This document shows positions 46,207-56,200 of a stretch of 64,000 bases of DNA, one piece after another (within the stretch, counting starts at the first letter, position 1; each line of letters begins with the position of its first letter). The notes under the pieces were generated by a model, which saw nothing but the letters and a program-made list of their open reading frames with translations, was not told where the DNA came from and searched no databases. A program made the translations under genes and the position numbers. Source of the DNA: Desulfobacterales bacterium. Its GTDB lineage: Bacteria; Desulfobacterota; Desulfobacteria; Desulfobacterales; Desulfosalsimonadaceae. Location of the stretch: assembly GCA_034520365.1 (NCBI GenBank), contig JAXHNP010000008.1, forward strand, positions 62,001 through 126,000, in the 5' to 3' direction.

Positions 46207-47202
46207 ATGACGAGCGAGGTAAAAAAAGACAGAGAACTGCTGCTGTCCGTCAAAAATCTGGCAGTGAGCTTTAATACGGATGACGGACGGTTTACCGCAG
46301 CCGAGGATGTCTGGTTTGATATCGGCCGGGGCGAGAGCGTGGGCCTGGTGGGCGAGTCTGGATGCGGCAAATCGGTGACCGCGCTAAGCCTCACCCGGCT
46401 GATCCCGAGCCCGCCGGGCAGTATTGAAAGCGGGGAGGTTTTATTTAACGGGCAGGACCTGATGCGCATGAGACCCGATAATCTCAGGGATATCAGGGGC
46501 AATGACATCAGCATGATTTTTCAGGAGCCTCTGTCCGCCTTGTCCCCGCTGCACCGCATCGGCCGGCAGCTGGTGGAGGCCGTGCGGCTGCATCGGCAGA
46601 TGTCAAAAAAGGAAGCCTGGCGGTTTTCTGAAGAATGGCTCCGGAAAGTGGGGATTCCGGATTCAAAGGAGCGCATGTTCAGCTATCCCTATCAGCTCTC
46701 CGGCGGCATGCAGCAGCGGGTCATGATCGCCATGGCCTTGATGCTGGAACCCGCCCTGATCATTGCGGATGAACCTACCACCGCCCTTGATGTGACCACC
46801 CAGGCCCAGATCTTTGATCTTTTGCAGCGGATGAAGCATAATTTGACTTCGCTTCTCTTGATAACCCATGATATGGGCGTGGTCTGGGAAATGTGCGAGC
46901 GGGTGCTTGTCATGTATGCGGCCCGGATCGTGGAAACCGGCAGCCGGGAGGCGATTTTTCAGTCTCCCGCGCATCCGTATACTATCGGACTGCTCGAGGC
47001 CATTCCCCGCCTATCCACGGGCCGACAGCGGTTAAAAGCGATTCCCGGGCAGGTGCCGTCGCCCTTTGATTTTCCCAAAGGCTGTCATTTCCAGGCCCGC
47101 TGCCCCTATGCATTTGAGCGGTGCCGGCAGGAGACACCGCCCCTTTATGAATGCGGCAGCGGCCAGAAAGCCGCCTGCTTTTTATTGGATAAGGCAGAGT
47201 AG
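46207..47202 (+). CDS. ABC importer ATPase (OppD/DppD-like)
   Basis: The 331 residues contain Walker A GESGCGKSVTALSL, signature motif YQLSGGMQQRVMIAMALMLEP, Walker B ALIIADEPTTALD and the C-terminal oligopeptide-type zinc/iron-sulfur-like Cys cluster (CHFQARCPYAFERCRQETPPLYEC). It begins six bases after the permease stop, with GAGGAG immediately before the ATG, so its ribosome site is not optimal. It supplies ATP hydrolysis with the next ATPase. Confidence 0.94.
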   Translation: MTSEVKKDRELLLSVKNLAVSFNTDDGRFTAAEDVWFDIGRGESVGLVGESGCGKSVTALSLTRLIPSPPGSIESGEVLFNGQDLMRMRPDNLRDIRGNDISMIFQEPLSALSPLHRIGRQLVEAVRLHRQMSKKEAWRFSEEWLRKVGIPDSKERMFSYPYQLSGGMQQRVMIAMALMLEPALIIADEPTTALDVTTQAQIFDLLQRMKHNLTSLLLITHDMGVVWEMCERVLVMYAARIVETGSREAIFQSPAHPYTIGLLEAIPRLSTGRQRLKAIPGQVPSPFDFPKGCHFQARCPYAFERCRQETPPLYECGSGQKAACFLLDKAE

Positions 47203-47222
47203 GGTAATCCAATGATTTTGCG

Positions 47223-47340
47223 TCTTAATCTTAATCTTACTCTTAATCTTAATCCTATAATGATAAATCTCTCGCAAAGCCGCAGAGAGCGCCAAGACAT
47301 CCTGATAAAGCCTCTTTGCGGGCTTCGCGTCTCTGCGAGG
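47223..47340. repeat. CTTAAT tandem tract and CTCGCAAAG hairpin repeat
   Basis: 47223-47254 is built of imperfect TCTTAA hexamers. Next comes CTCGCAAAGCCGCAGAGA, answered about 40 bases later by TCTCTGCGAG with CTTTGCG inside. Both are typical intergenic repeats. They separate the two ATPase genes by 181 bp, although both run on the same strand. Confidence 0.65.
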
Positions 47341-47383
47341 TAAAAAATTACTAACGAGTTAGATCAAACGGAACATTAAAAAG

Positions 47384-48349
47384 ATGGCAGATACCCGGCC
47401 CTTGCTTACGGTCAACAATCTAAAAACCTGGTTTCCCATTAAACGCGGGATGTTTTCCAGGGAGCAGAATTATATCCGGGCGGTGGACGGGGTGTCCCTG
47501 GATTTATTTCCGGGTGAGACCCTGGGACTGGTGGGCGAATCCGGATGCGGGAAAACCACGCTTGGGCGAACCCTCTTGGGCCTTGAACCCGTGACTGCCG
47601 GTGAGATTTTTTTTAAAGACCAGGCCTTGCACAGGCTCCGCCGCAAACAGATGAACCGGCTGCGCCGGAAAATACAGGTCATCTTTCAGGATCCGCTGTC
47701 CTCGTTAAACCCCCGCATGAGCGTCATGGATATTGTGACCGAAGGGCTTGTAAACTTTAAGCGGCTTGAGGTATCCAAAACAGCGGATGCCCTGCGCCTG
47801 GTAAAAGAGGTCGGGCTATCAGAAGATTCCATCCACCGCTATCCCCATGAATTCTCCGGCGGCCAGCGCCAGCGGATCAATATCGCCCGGGCCATTTCCC
47901 TGCGGCCAGATTTCATTATCTGTGATGAGGCGGTGAGCGCCCTGGATGTTTCCATTCAGGCCCAGGTGATAAATCTCCTTATATCGCTTCAGGAGCGGTA
48001 TCAGCTCTCTTACTTGTTTATCTCCCATGATTTAAGCGTTGTCAGCAATATCGCTGATCGCGTGGCAGTCATGTACCTGGGCCAGATTTTTGAAAAAGGA
48101 AGCACCGCGGATATCATCCATAAGCCCCTGCATCCGTATACCCGGATGCTGCTGGCCGCGGTGCCGGTGCCGGGGGAGGAGAGGCGCTTAGAAACTGCCG
48201 AAGTCAAAGGAGAGGCACCCTCCGCCGCCAATCCGCCGGCGGGCTGCCGGTTTCATCCCCGCTGCCCGGACGCCATGCCCGTCTGCCAGGAGACACCGCC
48301 GGAACGGCGGCGCTTTGGTGGCCGGGAAGTGTTGTGCCATTTGTATTGA
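47384..48349 (+). CDS. ABC importer ATPase (OppF/DppF-like)
   Basis: The 321 residues have Walker A GESGCGKTTLGRTLLG, signature EFSGGQRQRINIARAISL, Walker B FIICDEAVSALD and the C-terminal Cys-rich tail (CRFHPRCPDAMPVCQETPP). It is the second ATPase of the peptide-type importer. No substrate-binding protein gene is visible anywhere in the window. Confidence 0.94.
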   Translation: MADTRPLLTVNNLKTWFPIKRGMFSREQNYIRAVDGVSLDLFPGETLGLVGESGCGKTTLGRTLLGLEPVTAGEIFFKDQALHRLRRKQMNRLRRKIQVIFQDPLSSLNPRMSVMDIVTEGLVNFKRLEVSKTADALRLVKEVGLSEDSIHRYPHEFSGGQRQRINIARAISLRPDFIICDEAVSALDVSIQAQVINLLISLQERYQLSYLFISHDLSVVSNIADRVAVMYLGQIFEKGSTADIIHKPLHPYTRMLLAAVPVPGEERRLETAEVKGEAPSAANPPAGCRFHPRCPDAMPVCQETPPERRRFGGREVLCHLY

Positions 48350-48382
48350 CGTCTTTCATTAAAAACAATAGGCGAGATAATC

Positions 48383-48484
48383 ATGAAAATAGAATATGAT
48401 CAGGAGGTTGGCGCTCTTTACATGAGGATTCAGGAAAAAGCGGTGGAAAGAGATGTTCTCTCCACCGCTTTGGACGTGCAGTGA
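48383..48484 (+). pseudogene. DUF2283-like fragment
   Basis: A 33-residue frame reads MKIEYDQEVGALYMRIQ and continues to LSTALDVQ. The first 20 residues match the start of DUF2283 proteins, which are usually about 60-70 residues. The second half is formed by a terminator hairpin (48438-48470) and does not match the family. It is most likely a truncated remnant. Confidence 0.55.
48434..48470 (-). terminator. Rho-independent terminator of the Lys/Ala/Pro-rich protein gene
   Basis: AAGCGGTGGA and TCCACCGCTT form a perfect 10-bp stem extended by GAGA/TCTC. On the minus strand TTTTTCC follows directly. Confidence 0.8.
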
Positions 48485-48492
48485 GCTTGTTT

Positions 48493-50130
48493 TTACATGA
48501 GATGTTCTTCTTCTGATGGTGTTTCTGATTTGGTTTTTGGCTTTTCCGGGGTTTCCGCTTTTTTTTCTTTCTTTTCGGGTGCGGGCTTCTCTATGTCGGA
48601 TTTCTTTTCTTTTGCCGGGCTTTCAGGCGGGGGTAGCGGCTTTTGAGATGCTTTATCTCCTTCTTTGGAACCGGACATGGCCCTATTTATCCCCTGAATG
48701 CGTTTTTCCACCCGCTGGATCTGTTTCCGGGTAATGGCATATTTTTTAGCTTTTTTCAGCTGTTCCCGGATCGCCGCAAAATCGGGTGTGCCCTGTTTTT
48801 CGGAAAGTTTTTCCGCCTCTGTCATATAATAGTTAAACGGCAGTTCGTAGGCGGTCTGTTTTGAAACCGCGCCGCTGATATCTTCCGGCGGTTCAATCTC
48901 TTTCAGGGCGAACACTTTTTCCTTTCCCCTCGGGGAGAAGTCGCCCTTCCAGATTTCTGTGCCTTCTTTGCCGGCTTTGATATAGTATTTGCTGGAATTC
49001 AGGGCGCTGGCCAGGATGATACAGGCAAAAAGCGCAGCAATGCCAATAATCAAAATCTTTAGCCCCCTGCCAATGGGTTCATCCCCGTGCTGGGGACCGG
49101 AAGGCGGGGGCGGACCGGGCGGTTCTTCGCCGCCGCCCCCGCCGGGCGGCGGTGTTGCCGGCTTGCCGGGGGGCTTCGCCAATGGGGAGTCTTCCGGTTT
49201 TTGGGGCTTGGCCTTTTCAGCCGGCTTTTTCTCTGCTGCCTTGGGCGCCTCCGGAGCCGGTTTTTCTTCAGGTTCGGCGGCGGCCTCAGGCGCTTTTTCT
49301 TTTTCAGGCTCGGCTCTTTCCTGCGGTTTTTCGGTCTCGGCAGCCGGTTGCGTTTCTTCAGCTGGAGCCGCTTCCATAGGTTCTTCAGCCGCAGGTGCTT
49401 CGGGTTTTTCGGGTTCTGCGGCCTTCGTTGGTTGAGCAGCTTCAGCCGCCGCCTCTGGGGCTTCTGCTTCGGCCGGCTTTTCGGGTTCCGCCGCCGCCTC
49501 TGCGGGCGCGGGTTTTTCGGGCTCGGGCGGGGGCTTGGGCGTTACTTTGGAGAGGTCAAACTCCCGGAAGAGCAGTTCTTTTAATTTTTCCGCATCAACC
49601 GCGTCGGTAAACGGCGGGGCGGAGAGTTGGCCGGTTTCAGCCGCATCCGGCTTAAACGGTTTTTTCGGCGTCCATGCATCAAACTGTTTTTGGAGCAGCT
49701 CCGCTGTTGAGATTTTCTTTTTCTGGGATTTTTTCGGCGCGGCTTTTTTCTTGGCCGTGCCGGCTGCCGCCTTTTTCTTTTGGGTTTTCTTGGGCGCGGC
49801 TTTTTTCTTTTCAGACAGTGCAAACTGTTTGGCAAGCAGGGTCTTTAACTTTTCAGCCATTTCTTTGTCCCCGGCCTCAACCGCCGGCGGGGCGGAGAAG
49901 TTCGGCGTTTGCGGTTCCGGCTGATACATGGTATCCGGCGCCCAAGCCCCGAAATCCTTTTTTCTGAGCGATTTTAGGGTCGGTTTTTTCTTGCCGCCGG
50001 ATTTTTGAGATGTGTTTTTCTGGGTTTTTGCGTTTTCGGAAACGGATTTTTTAGAAGTGCTTTTGGCTGTAGTCTTTTTTTTGGTGCTTTTTTTCTTTGA
50101 CGTTGATTTGGTCAGGCTTTTTTTTCCCAT
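48493..50130 (-). CDS. Large Lys/Ala/Pro-rich single-pass membrane protein, function unknown
   Basis: The ATG at 50130 with GAGGGG close upstream gives 545 residues; a start at 50151 lacks a site. The first 50 residues are histone-H1-like (KSTSKKKSTKKKTTAKS). Two related blocks follow: FGAWAPDTMYQ ... FSAPPAVEAGDKEMAEKLKTLL and FDAWTPKKPFK ... LSAPPFTDAVDAEKLKELL. After a long Ala/Pro/Glu spacer comes Gly-Pro-rich sequence and one membrane helix (LKILIIGIAALFACIILASAL, at about 357-377), then a 180-residue mostly helical tail. I do not recognise the family. The basic N-terminus is likely cytoplasmic and could bind nucleic acid. Confidence 0.8.
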   Translation of the reverse strand: MGKKSLTKSTSKKKSTKKKTTAKSTSKKSVSENAKTQKNTSQKSGGKKKPTLKSLRKKDFGAWAPDTMYQPEPQTPNFSAPPAVEAGDKEMAEKLKTLLAKQFALSEKKKAAPKKTQKKKAAAGTAKKKAAPKKSQKKKISTAELLQKQFDAWTPKKPFKPDAAETGQLSAPPFTDAVDAEKLKELLFREFDLSKVTPKPPPEPEKPAPAEAAAEPEKPAEAEAPEAAAEAAQPTKAAEPEKPEAPAAEEPMEAAPAEETQPAAETEKPQERAEPEKEKAPEAAAEPEEKPAPEAPKAAEKKPAEKAKPQKPEDSPLAKPPGKPATPPPGGGGGEEPPGPPPPSGPQHGDEPIGRGLKILIIGIAALFACIILASALNSSKYYIKAGKEGTEIWKGDFSPRGKEKVFALKEIEPPEDISGAVSKQTAYELPFNYYMTEAEKLSEKQGTPDFAAIREQLKKAKKYAITRKQIQRVEKRIQGINRAMSGSKEGDKASQKPLPPPESPAKEKKSDIEKPAPEKKEKKAETPEKPKTKSETPSEEEHLM

Positions 50131-50324
50131 AACCCCCTCTTTTACAATCATCAGAGATTTGATATGTGTGTTTTCGCGAAAAGCGGATTAAACTCGGTTG
50201 CAAGTACTTCTATATATAAAATGAGGGGGTCTTTGTAAACAGTTTTTATGCCGCAAAGGAAACAACTTATTAATTTTATTTTAAATTTTAACTATTCTTC
50301 GCCGGCAGAAAGGGTGGTTGCCCA

Positions 50325-51143
50325 TTGATAGCGCATCATGTTCTGGAAAAAGAGAAACTGCTTTTAAAAACCCTGGAGAAATTAACTTCGCTGATGGTCG
50401 CCTTTTCAGGTGGTGTGGACAGCACCTATCTGCTTTATGCCGCCTGGCATGTATTGGGTGATGAGGTTATTGCGGCCACTGCCGTCTCGCCGATCCATCC
50501 CGCAAAGGAGACCGCCGCCGCCGAAGAATTTTGCCGGGCCAATGGTATTCGGCAGGTTTTAATCCCTACCGATCCATTCAGTTCTTCTGAATTTACCAGA
50601 AACGCCAAAGATCGGTGTTACGTCTGCAAAAAGCAGATGCTCGCCGCTTTTTTTAAGGAGGCGGAAAAGATGGGGATTCCGTATCTCGCCCATGGGGCCA
50701 ATCTGGACGATCAAAATGATTTCCGGCCGGGTTTAAAGGCGGCCCGGGAAATGGGCGTTTTAGCCCCCCTGGCAGAGGCCGGGCTAAGCAAATCCGATAT
50801 CCGCGAACTCTCAAAAAAAGCGGGGCTTGCTGCATGGGACAAACCCGCTTCCGGATGCCTGGCGACACGGGTGCCCTATGGGGTGGAAATTACCCAGGCG
50901 GCGCTTTCGCTGATTGAAAGGGCTGAAAAAACCCTGGCTGATGCCGGATTTTGCGAATCCCGCGTGAGATACCACGACGATTTGGCCAAAATCGAAGTGC
51001 CGCCGGATGATATTGAAAGGCTTTCCACCCCTGATGTCCGCTCGAAAATTGTAAAGCAAATGCGCCGGATCGGCTTTCAGTATGTGGCCCTGGACCTGGA
51101 AGGGTATGAATCCGGTCGATTGAATCGGCCGTTTCAAGGATAA
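50325..51143 (+). CDS. larE: LarE, ATP-dependent sacrificial sulfur transferase
   Basis: The 272 residues start at a TTG (50325). The PP-loop is VAFSGGVDSTYLLYAAWHVLG. AKDRCYVCKKQML, NDFRPGLKAAREMGVLAPLAEAGLSKSDIRELSK and KPASGCLATRVPYG are LarE signature segments. LarE donates its own Cys sulfur to build the nickel-pincer cofactor of lactate racemase and related enzymes. larA, larB and larC are not in the window, so it may serve another pathway or have its partners elsewhere. Confidence 0.92.
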   Translation: MIAHHVLEKEKLLLKTLEKLTSLMVAFSGGVDSTYLLYAAWHVLGDEVIAATAVSPIHPAKETAAAEEFCRANGIRQVLIPTDPFSSSEFTRNAKDRCYVCKKQMLAAFFKEAEKMGIPYLAHGANLDDQNDFRPGLKAAREMGVLAPLAEAGLSKSDIRELSKKAGLAAWDKPASGCLATRVPYGVEITQAALSLIERAEKTLADAGFCESRVRYHDDLAKIEVPPDDIERLSTPDVRSKIVKQMRRIGFQYVALDLEGYESGRLNRPFQG

Positions 51144-51252
51144 CAACACCTCTATTATCGCAATCTATAAGATTGACGCCCTGCCACAATGTATTATTTT
51201 AATCTGAGACAGACGCTTAAATAAAAATTAACCCTTCACTAAGAGGTGAGCG

Positions 51253-52446
51253 ATGAACCGGATTGATAAAGACACGTTGGCAGATATTGAATTTCAGGTG
51301 AAATGGCAAAGCAATGAGGCCAAACATACGGATACTTCCCTTCACATGGTAAACTTTTGGCGGGATGTCCTGCCTGAAGCCGTATATGGAGAGCTCATGG
51401 GCACGGCCCCCGGGGATCGGAAAACTTTCCGGTTTGCCCCGGGTGATGCTCTATCCGGTTATAATCCCCGGCATCGGCATCACTTAAAGCGCGGTCAGTT
51501 TAATGATGAGCTGGCAGAGCCCAAATACGGCCGGTTTTATCCCAAAGGCGTATTGAGGGACCTGTATAATGTATTTCCTCAGAACGTGCAGCCGGTCAGG
51601 TGCGTGGGGGTTGGTCCGGAAGAACTGGATGTGGATTTGAATCATCCCCTGGCGGAACGCGAAATTGAGGTAACCGCGGTGGTGCATGATATTTACAAAA
51701 AGCCGTTTGATCGCGGCGGTCAGTGCAAGGAGATGCTGGAGACGGTTACGGAAGGGCCGGGCATGCAGGCCCGGTACAATGGCAAACCCACCGAGTTTCT
51801 GACGCCGGATGGGCTAGTCCGGGGGGATGAAACCAATGATGCGCGGTTTTACGAAAAACCCCGCCTCGTGAATCATATTGATGAGCGGGCGATTGAGATT
51901 ATTTCCGGGCTCTATGGCCAGATCCTCACGCCGGAGATGCAGGTGCTTGATTTGATGAGCAGCTGGCGCTCGCATGTGCCGGATGCTGTGACACCCCATA
52001 CGCTTGTCGGCCTGGGTATGAATGCGGCGGAACTGCAAGAGAATCCGCAGCTTACCGAGCATGTGGTTCATGACTTAAACGAGATGCCGAAGCTTCCGTT
52101 TGATGATGCCGCGTTTGACCGCGTCATCTGTACGGTATCAGTGGAATACATGACGCAGCCGAAGGCGGTATTTGATGAGATCGCCAGGGTCCTTAAGCCT
52201 GACGGCATCCTGATGCACACGTTTTCCAACCGGTGGTTTCCGCCCAAGGCGATAAAGCTGTGGATTGAGCTTCACGAGTTCGAGCGCATGGGGCTGGTGC
52301 TTGAATACTTTCACCAGTCCGGTCAGTTTGCGGATCTCAAAACCTTCTCCACGCGGGGCTGGGACCGGCCGGAAACCGATAAGTACTACGCGGATATGCC
52401 GCAGTCGGACCCGGTCTTTGCGGTTTGGGGTCGCAAGGCCGCATGA
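51253..52446 (+). CDS. Methyltransferase with a SlyD-like N-terminal segment
   Basis: The 397 residues start after AGAGGTGAGCG. Residues about 90-165 include FYPKGVLRDLYNVFPQNVQPVRCVG and ELDVDLNHPLAEREIEVTAVVHDI. The latter resembles the NHPLAGK strand of FKBP-type SlyD peptidyl-prolyl isomerases. The C-terminal part is a class I methyltransferase: MQVLDLMSSWRSHVPDA, DLNEMPKLPFDDAAFDRVICTVSVEYM and IARVLKPDGILMHTFSNR. The SAM-binding motif lacks the usual Gly-rich GxGxG and reads DLMSSWRSH. The target is unknown, and the SlyD resemblance needs a profile search to confirm. Confidence 0.75.
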   Translation: MNRIDKDTLADIEFQVKWQSNEAKHTDTSLHMVNFWRDVLPEAVYGELMGTAPGDRKTFRFAPGDALSGYNPRHRHHLKRGQFNDELAEPKYGRFYPKGVLRDLYNVFPQNVQPVRCVGVGPEELDVDLNHPLAEREIEVTAVVHDIYKKPFDRGGQCKEMLETVTEGPGMQARYNGKPTEFLTPDGLVRGDETNDARFYEKPRLVNHIDERAIEIISGLYGQILTPEMQVLDLMSSWRSHVPDAVTPHTLVGLGMNAAELQENPQLTEHVVHDLNEMPKLPFDDAAFDRVICTVSVEYMTQPKAVFDEIARVLKPDGILMHTFSNRWFPPKAIKLWIELHEFERMGLVLEYFHQSGQFADLKTFSTRGWDRPETDKYYADMPQSDPVFAVWGRKAA

Positions 52447-52487
52447 ATTCGTCGTTTCAGCTTTGGTAAGTATATGATATAAAAATA

Positions 52488-52510
52488 GCCCGGCCATGTG
52501 CCGGGCGTTT
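52488..52510 (+). terminator. Terminator after the methyltransferase gene
   Basis: GCCCGGC and GCCGGGC form a 7-bp stem with a five-base loop, preceded by A-rich sequence and followed by GTTTATC. The T-run is short. Confidence 0.6.
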
Positions 52511-52565
52511 ATCATTTCCTGAACTTAGGCATTTGTTAACTGATATCGTATAGGAGCCAAAAGCG

Positions 52566-53057
52566 ATGCCCATTTATGAATTTTACTGCAAGGATTGCCA
52601 CACGATCTTTAATTTTTATTCAAAAACCATCAATACCACCAAAGTCCCGACTTGTCCGAAATGCCGGAAAACCGAATTAACCCGTCTGATATCCCTTTTC
52701 GCCGTAACCGGCCGGGCGGAAGAGGGCGGGGATGAAGATTTCCCCATGGATGAATCCAAGATGGAGAAGGCCATGGAATGGATGGCCCGGGAGGCAGAAA
52801 ATGTTAATGAGGACGACCCCCGGCAGGCGGCCAACCTCATGCGGAAATTTACGGATATGACCGGTGTGGAGCTCGGCCCGGGCATGCAGGAGGCGCTAAG
52901 CCGCATGGAAGCCGGCGAGGATCCCGAGCAGGTGGAGGCCGAGATGGGGGATAGCCTTGAAAGCGAGGAGCCGTTTATCATGCCGGGTAAAAAAGGCATC
53001 AAAAACCTGAAAAAGCAGCTGCCGCCCCAAAAGGATGAAACCCTTTATGAGCTTTAG
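52566..53057 (+). CDS. FmdB-type zinc-ribbon protein with acidic C-terminal extension
   Basis: The 163 residues begin MPIYEFYCKDCHTIFNFYSK and TCPKCRKTELTRLISLFAV, the FmdB ribbon with two CxxC pairs. A long Glu/Asp- and Met-rich helical region follows (MEKAMEWMAREAENVNEDDPRQAAN), ending KKQLPPQKDETLYEL. Extended forms of this type are common in Desulfobacterota (recollection, not searched). Function is unknown. It differs from the shorter FmdB protein at 28031-28309. Confidence 0.88.
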   Translation: MPIYEFYCKDCHTIFNFYSKTINTTKVPTCPKCRKTELTRLISLFAVTGRAEEGGDEDFPMDESKMEKAMEWMAREAENVNEDDPRQAANLMRKFTDMTGVELGPGMQEALSRMEAGEDPEQVEAEMGDSLESEEPFIMPGKKGIKNLKKQLPPQKDETLYEL

Positions 53058-53097
53058 GTGGATTTTGCGTTGAAATGCAATAAGGCAGCAAGGCATT

Positions 53098-53157
53098 TGG
53101 CGGATGCGCTGCCGCTTATCCGCCCTACTGATGCGTACTGAACACTGAACACTGAAA
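53098..53157. repeat. Short hairpin and tandem repeats before the IcmF stop
   Basis: GGCGGATGCGCTGCCGCTTATCCGCC (53099-53124) is a hairpin, with CTAC after it. TGAACACTGAACACTGAA (from 53138) is a tandem repeat. Both are common intergenic repeat types. The 144-bp gap holds no gene. Confidence 0.5.
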
Positions 53158-53201
53158 CCTTGAGTTTTACCCCTAATACCCAAAACCTAAAACCCGTGAA
53201 G

Positions 53202-56200
53202 CTACATATTCCGCCGGTATTTGCCGCCCACCTCGAAAAGCGCCTGGGTGATCTGGCCCAGGGTGCAGCAGCGGACGGTATGCATCATCTCGGCAAAGAT
53301 GTTGCCGTCCGCCAAGGCGGTCTCCTTGAGCCGGCGCAGGGCTTCCGGGGCTTTTTCCTTGTTTCGCTCAATAAAGTCATTGCGCCGCTTCAGCTGGGAC
53401 TGCTTTTCGCCCTCTGTGGCCCGGGCCAGCTCCAGGTTGGCGATTGATTCGCTCTGGTCCACATTGGGATTTAGAAAGGTGTTTACCCCGATGATGGGCA
53501 GCTTACCGGTATGCTTTAGCTGCTCATAATAAATCGATTCTTCCTGTATTTTGCTGCGCTGGTAGGCCCGCTCCATGGCCCCGCGAACCCCGCCCCGGGC
53601 GGTGATCCGGTCAAATTCAGCCAAAACCGCTTCCTCCACCAGATCCGTAAGTGTTTCGATGATAAAGCTGCCCTGGTTCATGTTCTCGTTTTTGGTCATG
53701 CCGAATTCCTGGTTCAGGATCATTTGGATGGCCAGGGACCGGCGCACGGATTCTTCGGACGGGGTGGTGACCGCCTCGTCATAGGCATTGGTATGCAGGC
53801 TGTTGCAGTTGTCGTAAACGGCATAAAGCGCCTGCAGGGTCGTTCGGATGTCGTTGAACTGGATTTCATAGCTGTGCAGCGACCGGCCCGAGGTTTGAAT
53901 ATGGTATTTTAGCCGCTGGGAGCGCTCGTCGCCGCCGTACAGCTCCCGCATGGCAACGGCCCAGATCCGGCGGGCCACGCGGCCGATGACGCTGTACTCC
54001 GGGTCCATGCCGCTTGAAAAGAAGTAGGAGAGGTTTGGGGCAAAGCTGTCAATCGGCATGCCGCGGGAGAGATAGTATTCAACATAGGTAAATCCGTTGG
54101 CCAGGGTAAATGCGAGCTGGGAGATGGGGTTGGCGCCGGCTTCGGCAATATGGTAGCCGGAAACGGATACGGAATAGAAATTCCGGACATCATTGTCGAT
54201 AAAAAACTGCTGGATATCGCCCATCATTTTTAAGGCGAAATCCACCGAAAACAGACAGGTGTTTTGGCCCTGGTCCTCTTTTAATATATCGGCCTGGACG
54301 GTACCCCGCACCTGTGAGAGCGCATCCGCCCGAATCTCCGCTGTTTCGTCCGCACTAGGCGCGCGCCCGTTTTCCTCCCGGAACCTGTCAATCTGCTGGT
54401 CAATAGCGGTATTAAAGAACATGGCGAGCATCATGGGCGCCGGGCCGTTAATGGTCATGGAAACCGAGGTGTTGGGGGCGGCCAGGTCAAAGCCGCCGTA
54501 CAGGATTTTAACATCATCCAGGTTACAGATGCTCACCCCGGAGGTGCCCACCTTGCCGTAGATATCCGGCCGGGTATCCGGGTCAAATCCATACAGGGTA
54601 ACCGAGTCAAATGCGGTGGAGAGCCGGTTGGCCGGGGAGTCGCTGGAGAGGAGCTTAAAGCGCCGGTTGGTCCGGGCCGGATCGCCTTCGCCGGCAAACA
54701 TGCGCGTGGGATCCTCATCGGTTCGTTTTAAGGGAAAAACGCCCGCGGTAAAGGGAAACCGGCCGGGAATGTTCTCTTTTCGCATCCAGGTGTAGAGTTC
54801 GCCCGGATCCTGGTATTCGGGAAGCGCGATTTTGGGCACCCGGGTCTGGGATAAGGATTCCACGTAAAGCGGCTGCCGGATTTCCCGGTCCCGCACGGTA
54901 TATACCAGCTCATCCCGGGTATAGGTGTCCCGGATTTCCGCCCATTCGGCCATGGACTGCCGGGCGGCCGGATCAACGTCGGCTTCTGCTGAATCAATGG
55001 CCTGTTTAAGTTTTTCCATCAGCGTATCCGTATCTCCGGAAAGCGCCGTTTCGCCGCCGATGGCGGCAGCGGTTTCTTTTAAATGCCAGACTTTTCTTAA
55101 TTTATCCGCCTGGTCCCGGGTATGAGCATGGTAGGTGCGAAGGGTCTCCGAGATTTCGGAAAGATAGCGGTTTCGCTCCGGCGGGACAAAGATGGTTTTA
55201 GTGCTGGAAACGCGTTCCTTTACCTCAGGAATGGCTTCGGCAAACTGAATACCGGTCTTATCCGCAATGGTTTTGATCAGAAACCGGTACATGGCGGTCA
55301 CGCCGTCATCATTGAATTTTGAGGCGATGGTGCCGAATACCGGCATTTCTTCGGGGGATATGTTAAACGTTTTGCGGTTCCGCTGTACCTGTTTGCGGAT
55401 ATCCCGGAGCGCATCCTCGCTGCCCTCTTTATCGAACTTATTGACGATGATGATGTCCGCGTAATCGAGCATGTCGATTTTTTCAAGCTGGGAGGCAGCC
55501 CCGTAATCGCTGGTCATGGCATACATGGACACATCCGTTAAGTCGAAAATATTGGACGCCCCCTGGCCGATGCCCGCAGTTTCCACAATAATTAAATCAA
55601 AGCCCGATGATTTGAGGATGTCAACGGCATCCGGCAGCACAATGGGCAGTTCCGTATTTGAGCTCCGCACCGCAAGGCTTCGCATGTAAACCCGCGGAGT
55701 ATCAATGGCATTCATCCGGATGCGGTCGCCCAGAAGGGCGCCGCCGGTTTTCCGGCGTGTGGGGTCGCAGCAGAGAATACCCATGTTCATGTCCGGGTGA
55801 TTATGGAGAAGTCTTACAATCAGCTCATCCGTGAGCGATGATTTGCCGGCCCCGCCGGTTCCGGTAATTCCCACCACAGGGATGTTCGTCTTATGCAGAT
55901 TTTCTGCCAGCCGGGTTTTAAGGGTTTCAAATTCCGAGTCACCGCCGTGTGCCGATATTTCCGCCATGGTGATCAAGCGGGCGATGGTAAGCGGATCTTG
56001 CGGTGAAAGCTGGGTGAGATCAGACGGGCTCCCGGCTGCAAGCGGCGAAAAATCCATATGGGCCATCATATGGCTGATCATTCCCTGCAGGCCCATTTGC
56101 GAGCCGTCCGCCGGGGAATAGATCTTGGCGATCCCATAGGATTCAAGCTCTTTGATTTCATCAGGCACAATCACCCCGCCGCCCCCGCCGAAAATTTGAA

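Noticed and set aside
48989-49967. Several long plus-strand frames rich in Gly, Phe and Ser opposite the Lys/Ala/Pro-rich gene
   Set aside because: They are antisense shadows of a low-complexity GC-rich coding region; none has a start signal or a known motif.
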